Source: Owenia fusiformis (taxonomy: Eukaryota > Annelida > Polychaeta > Sabellida > Oweniidae). Taken from it: DNA of 64,000 bases. Position 1 is the stretch's first letter, and each line of letters opens with the position of its first letter. The position numbers and the translations under genes were made by a program. The stretch covers positions 15,145,915-15,209,914 of the forward strand of contig CAIIXF020000001.1 in the NCBI GenBank assembly GCA_903813345.2. The letters are read 5' to 3'. Positions 61,133 through 64,000 of the stretch are shown here, one piece after another. The notes below the pieces were generated by a model. That model was not told the origin of the DNA and did no database searches. It worked only from the letters and a program-made list of their open reading frames with translations.

Positions 61133-61690
61133 TATAGGGCTGATCCGTGCATGACCGTGATCTGGTGCAGATAAGACCTTATATTCAGGACCACTGGTAT
61201 AGGGCTGCTCCATGCAAAACTGATCTGATGCAGGCGGGACCATACGTTCAGGACCACTGGTATAGGGCTGCTCCATGCAAAACTGATCTGATGCAGGCGG
61301 GACCTTACGTTCAGGACCACTGGTATAGGGCTGCTCCATGCAAAACTGATCTGATGCAGGCGGGACCATACGTTCAGGACCACTGGTATAGGGCTGCTCC
61401 ATGCAAAACTGATCTGATGCAGGCGGGACCTTACGTTCAGGACCACTGGTATAGGGCTGCTCCATGCAAAACTGATCTGATGCAGGCGGGACCATACGTT
61501 CAGGACCACTGGTATAGGGCTGCTCCATGCAAAACTGATCTGATGCAGGCGGGACCATACGTTCAGGACCACTGGTATAGGGCTGCTCCATGCAAAACTG
61601 ATCTGATGTAGGCAGGACAATGCACATGTTCAGGACCACTGGAATATCGCTGCTCCACGCTCCATGCAAGACCATGATCGGGTGCAGGCT
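61133..61690. repeat. 63-bp minisatellite, about 7-8 copies
   Basis: Period 63 bp (starts at 61188, 61251, 61314 and so on), with unit ggaccactggtatagggctg, ctccatgcaaaactgatctg, atgcaggcgggacc. Copies alternate between ccatacg and ccttacg, suggesting partial 126-bp dimer amplification. As 63 is divisible by three and the unit lacks stops in several frames, three ORFs of 154-187 codons run through it on both strands. I do not treat these as genes. Confidence 0.9.
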
Positions 61691-61753
61691 GGACCATACA
61701 CATGTTCAGGACCACTGGTAGAAGACTGCTCCAAGCATGAAAATGATCAAGTA

Positions 61754-62843
61754 CGAGGGGTGATCCAAAAGTCTTGGACGCCCTGCTCTAATTTTGTTGG
61801 TTTTTGATAAAATTACTTTAAACTTTCCAATAATAAAGACCAACAACCTAACTACTTTGTGTATTAATTTCATGGAGAAATGATATGTTTTATGTAGTTT
61901 TCTAGATAGTTTTTAATATAGGGACCCTGCCACCCGGAACGGTATTCGCACATGGCAACTTTCAGCCGTAAATGTTGCCTCTATTTCACTTATTTCGCAA
62001 GTCTTGACCACTATATTTCTATGAATTTTGAATGTTAAACTATGTTAGTTTACTTCCTTTGTTAAAGGCAACCAATTAATTGTGTTTTAGTTATAATGTC
62101 ACATATGACAATGGCCGTATATGTCAAATTCTAAGAAAATGACAGCAGACAAGCAACCCTCATTCTGGTATCATTTTCGCTGTAAGATGGCTGCTGAAAT
62201 GCAAAACATGAAAGAAATCAAAGTGGAACAAAGAATACTTCAAGATATTTTCACTATTATTGACCTTGAGCAGCTACCATATGCACGATACAGTCTAGAT
62301 ATGGCTCCGTGTGATTTTCTTCCTTTTCTCCAGAAAAAGGAGGGCTGAAAGAAATTTTTCATTACTCGTTGTATGAGGTTTAGAGTGGCACTCCAGCAGC
62401 ATTTGTATCACATAAGTAATGGCTGTTTCATAAATGTCTCCCATTCATTGGTAAAGCGGTATGAAAAATGTGTTCAAATTCGTGGAAAATATGCTGAAAA
62501 GTAGGTCTTAATATGTGAAGATGACGATGGCAGATGACACTCAGACTGAAAATTGGAAATTCTCTCATATCATGACTGGTGTTATGTTGTGCACCTGCAC
62601 CTAATGTATTTGCCATATTATAACAGTTGTGACGTGATTTGCTATATTTAAATGCCGTTCCGGGTGGCAGGGACCCGGTATTAAAAAATATTTAGAAAAG
62701 TAGCTAAACTATATTATTTCCTGTTGAAACTTATTCACAAAGTTGTTAAGATGTTGATCTTTACTATCTGAAAGTTTCATGTAATTATATTAGAAAAGAG
62801 CAAAGTTAGAGCGAGGCGTCCAAGACTTTTGGATCACCCCTCG
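61754..62843 (+). mobile_element. Mariner-like element with transposase remnant
   Basis: TA|CGAGGGGTGATCCAAAAGTC at left, GACTTTTGGATCACCCCTCG|TA at right; 1090 bp. Plus-strand fragments resemble the end of mariner transposase: YARYSLDMAPCDFLPF (about 62277-62325), then after a stop SLVKRYEKCVQIRGKYAEK (about 62447-62503). A second, inner inverted pair (ccgccacccgg-like, 61925-61945 and 62652-62675) is present. Confidence 0.75.
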
Positions 62844-63366
62844 TACAGACGGCACTACTTGATCCTTTCAAAATGTGTGAAGTACTTAAAGGTTCTTGCA
62901 ATGTCGTCCATTCTTGTTGAGCTTTGATAATTCTTCTTTAAATCTAGTAATTAGTAATTAATTTTAGTAAATGCTCAACATTTACAATAATTAGACACAA
63001 TTAACAGTTACTATTTCTAATTGCATTTTTACAGAGAAATGGTCGAACTTAATTGAAATAATTATTGCAAACTAAAAATGTGTACTCCATGTGCAGTCGA
63101 CCGATGCGATTATCCAACACGCTTTAATGTCGAAGTGATTTCAACGTCTTAATCATGGTTATCTACCCCTATGTATAGAAAAATCAATACAATTTCATTG
63201 ACATCTGTTAATAATAGTGTTTATAATTATATTCATTTATACATTTGTATACAAGCTGAATAACATTGGTTTCAGAAATATAATTTTTGTTCATTTACAC
63301 TGTTCAAATGTTCAAATACCTAATATTGCATAAGTCGACACTTTCAACACCTTCAACAAAATATCC

Positions 63367-63999
63367 TCATCCACGTATGCAGCACAAATGTTGCTTGAAG
63401 TATTTCCGCCATCGACTGTCCAACAGACAAAGTGCACATGGGTTAACACAAGAATTGAGAAACATAAGACAGAAGCCGGCAATCTTGAAGCCGTGCCAGT
63501 AAATATTGTACGGAGATGGGTCGAGATAGAACCAAAGAAGATAAATGTGTCTAGGGAGCCAACACATGACGAATAGGATGACGAGGCATAGGATCAGCCA
63601 TGGACTTGTCCCTTCTTCAACAAACGCGAACCGTTGATTTTCATTTGTTGTGTGTTCGTCGTGTTTCAACTTATGTTCTGCTTCGTCAGAGCTACCAATG
63701 TCCATATACTGGCCTTGAAGTTCTTGAATGTCAAGAGTACGCTTGTATTTGGTTGCGATAAAGTAAGCTAGTCGTATATAAAACAAGGCAATAACAATTA
63801 GAGGCAGGGCGAATAGAATGAGGAAACTCACGATAGTATAGGCGCTAGCGTATCCTTCACCCCAACTATCTTGGAAAGGTAAACAGAAAGAAACATTAAC
63901 GCCATCATTGGTGGTGTAGTCTTGAATATTAGCGCTGATGGCATTTAAGATCCCGAAAATGACAGCTATCAACCAGACACTTAATATCTTGCCAATTGT
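63367..63999 (-). CDS. Class A peptide GPCR, bombesin/endothelin/CCHamide-receptor type (3' part)
   Basis: A seven-helix receptor truncated by the window end; 210 residues remain, starting in TM4 (KILSVWLIAVIFGILNAIS). Seen in order: an extracellular loop 2 cysteine in VSFCLPFQ, TM5 (IVSFLILFALPLIVIALFYIRL), an intracellular loop 3 of about 50 mostly charged residues, TM6 with CWLPRHIYLLWF, TM7 with FLNSCVNPCALCLL, and a short tail with a likely palmitoylated CC (HLCCIRG). The NSC(V/I)NP-ALY signature and CWLP-H are typical of the bombesin, endothelin-like and CCHamide receptor group. Here the Tyr of NPxALY is Cys. The DRY motif and TM1-3 lie outside the window. The tail is unusually short, stopping directly after the CC. 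The exact ligand class is uncertain; a Gq-coupled neuropeptide receptor is the inference. Confidence 0.85.
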   Translation of the reverse strand, partial: TIGKILSVWLIAVIFGILNAISANIQDYTTNDGVNVSFCLPFQDSWGEGYASAYTIVSFLILFALPLIVIALFYIRLAYFIATKYKRTLDIQELQGQYMDIGSSDEAEHKLKHDEHTTNENQRFAFVEEGTSPWLILCLVILFVMCWLPRHIYLLWFYLDPSPYNIYWHGFKIAGFCLMFLNSCVNPCALCLLDSRWRKYFKQHLCCIRG

Positions 64000-64000
64000 C

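Noticed and set aside
61112-61675. ORFs of 154-187 codons on both strands with 21-residue repeats
   Set aside because: Explained by a 63-bp tandem repeat without stops; equally open on both strands, so no evidence of coding.
1-64000. CRISPR arrays, bacterial operons, tRNA or rRNA genes
   Set aside because: The window is eukaryotic; tandem repeats lack spacer structure, and I saw no tRNA cloverleaf or rRNA-like sequence, though I could not run a covariance search.

Overview
This is a eukaryotic, almost certainly metazoan, window. Genes are split by introns with canonical GT/AG borders. Intergenic and intronic DNA is AT-rich and packed with inverted-repeat DNA transposons, minisatellites and a few non-LTR retrotransposon ends. 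The gene families fit a marine invertebrate such as an echinoderm, hemichordate, brachiopod or mollusc; I cannot name the species. They are a secreted choice-of-anchor B/LVIVD protein, a glycine-N-acyltransferase-like enzyme, a bombesin/endothelin/CCHamide-type peptide GPCR and spermidine synthase.

Layout: (1) 5.3-12.5 kb, plus strand: the last five exons of spermidine synthase. Its final intron holds a 3.9-kb CACTA-type transposon with a second transposon nested inside. (2) 12.5-27.5 kb: no gene recognised; repeats, palindromic MITEs and two LINE 3' ends. (3) 27.5-31.4 kb, plus: a three-coding-exon gene for a 104-residue secreted six-cysteine peptide precursor. (4) 32.1-37.4 kb, minus: a complete eleven-exon gene for a 528-residue secreted choice-of-anchor B protein with a TATA-type promoter. 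(5) 40.7-59.2 kb, plus: a complete five-exon gene for a 302-residue GLYAT-like N-acyltransferase. Its first intron is about 11 kb and is nearly filled by one 10-kb nest of transposons. (6) 61.1-61.7 kb: a 63-bp minisatellite open in several frames. (7) 63.4-64.0 kb, minus: the 3' end of a class A peptide GPCR, cut by the window edge.

No operon-like or jointly acting system is visible. The six-cysteine peptide and the peptide GPCR lie 32 kb apart and no ligand-receptor link can be inferred. The most informative structure is the transposon nest. An element with CGTCGC termini and 4-bp target duplications occurs twice (8397-10612 and 41501-51590). The first copy supplies the empty sites for two elements inserted in the second: a 7-kb element with about 1-kb inverted arms, and an 809-bp PIF/Harbinger-like element. 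Exon joins were made by reading splice sites and keeping frame; none is backed by transcript data.
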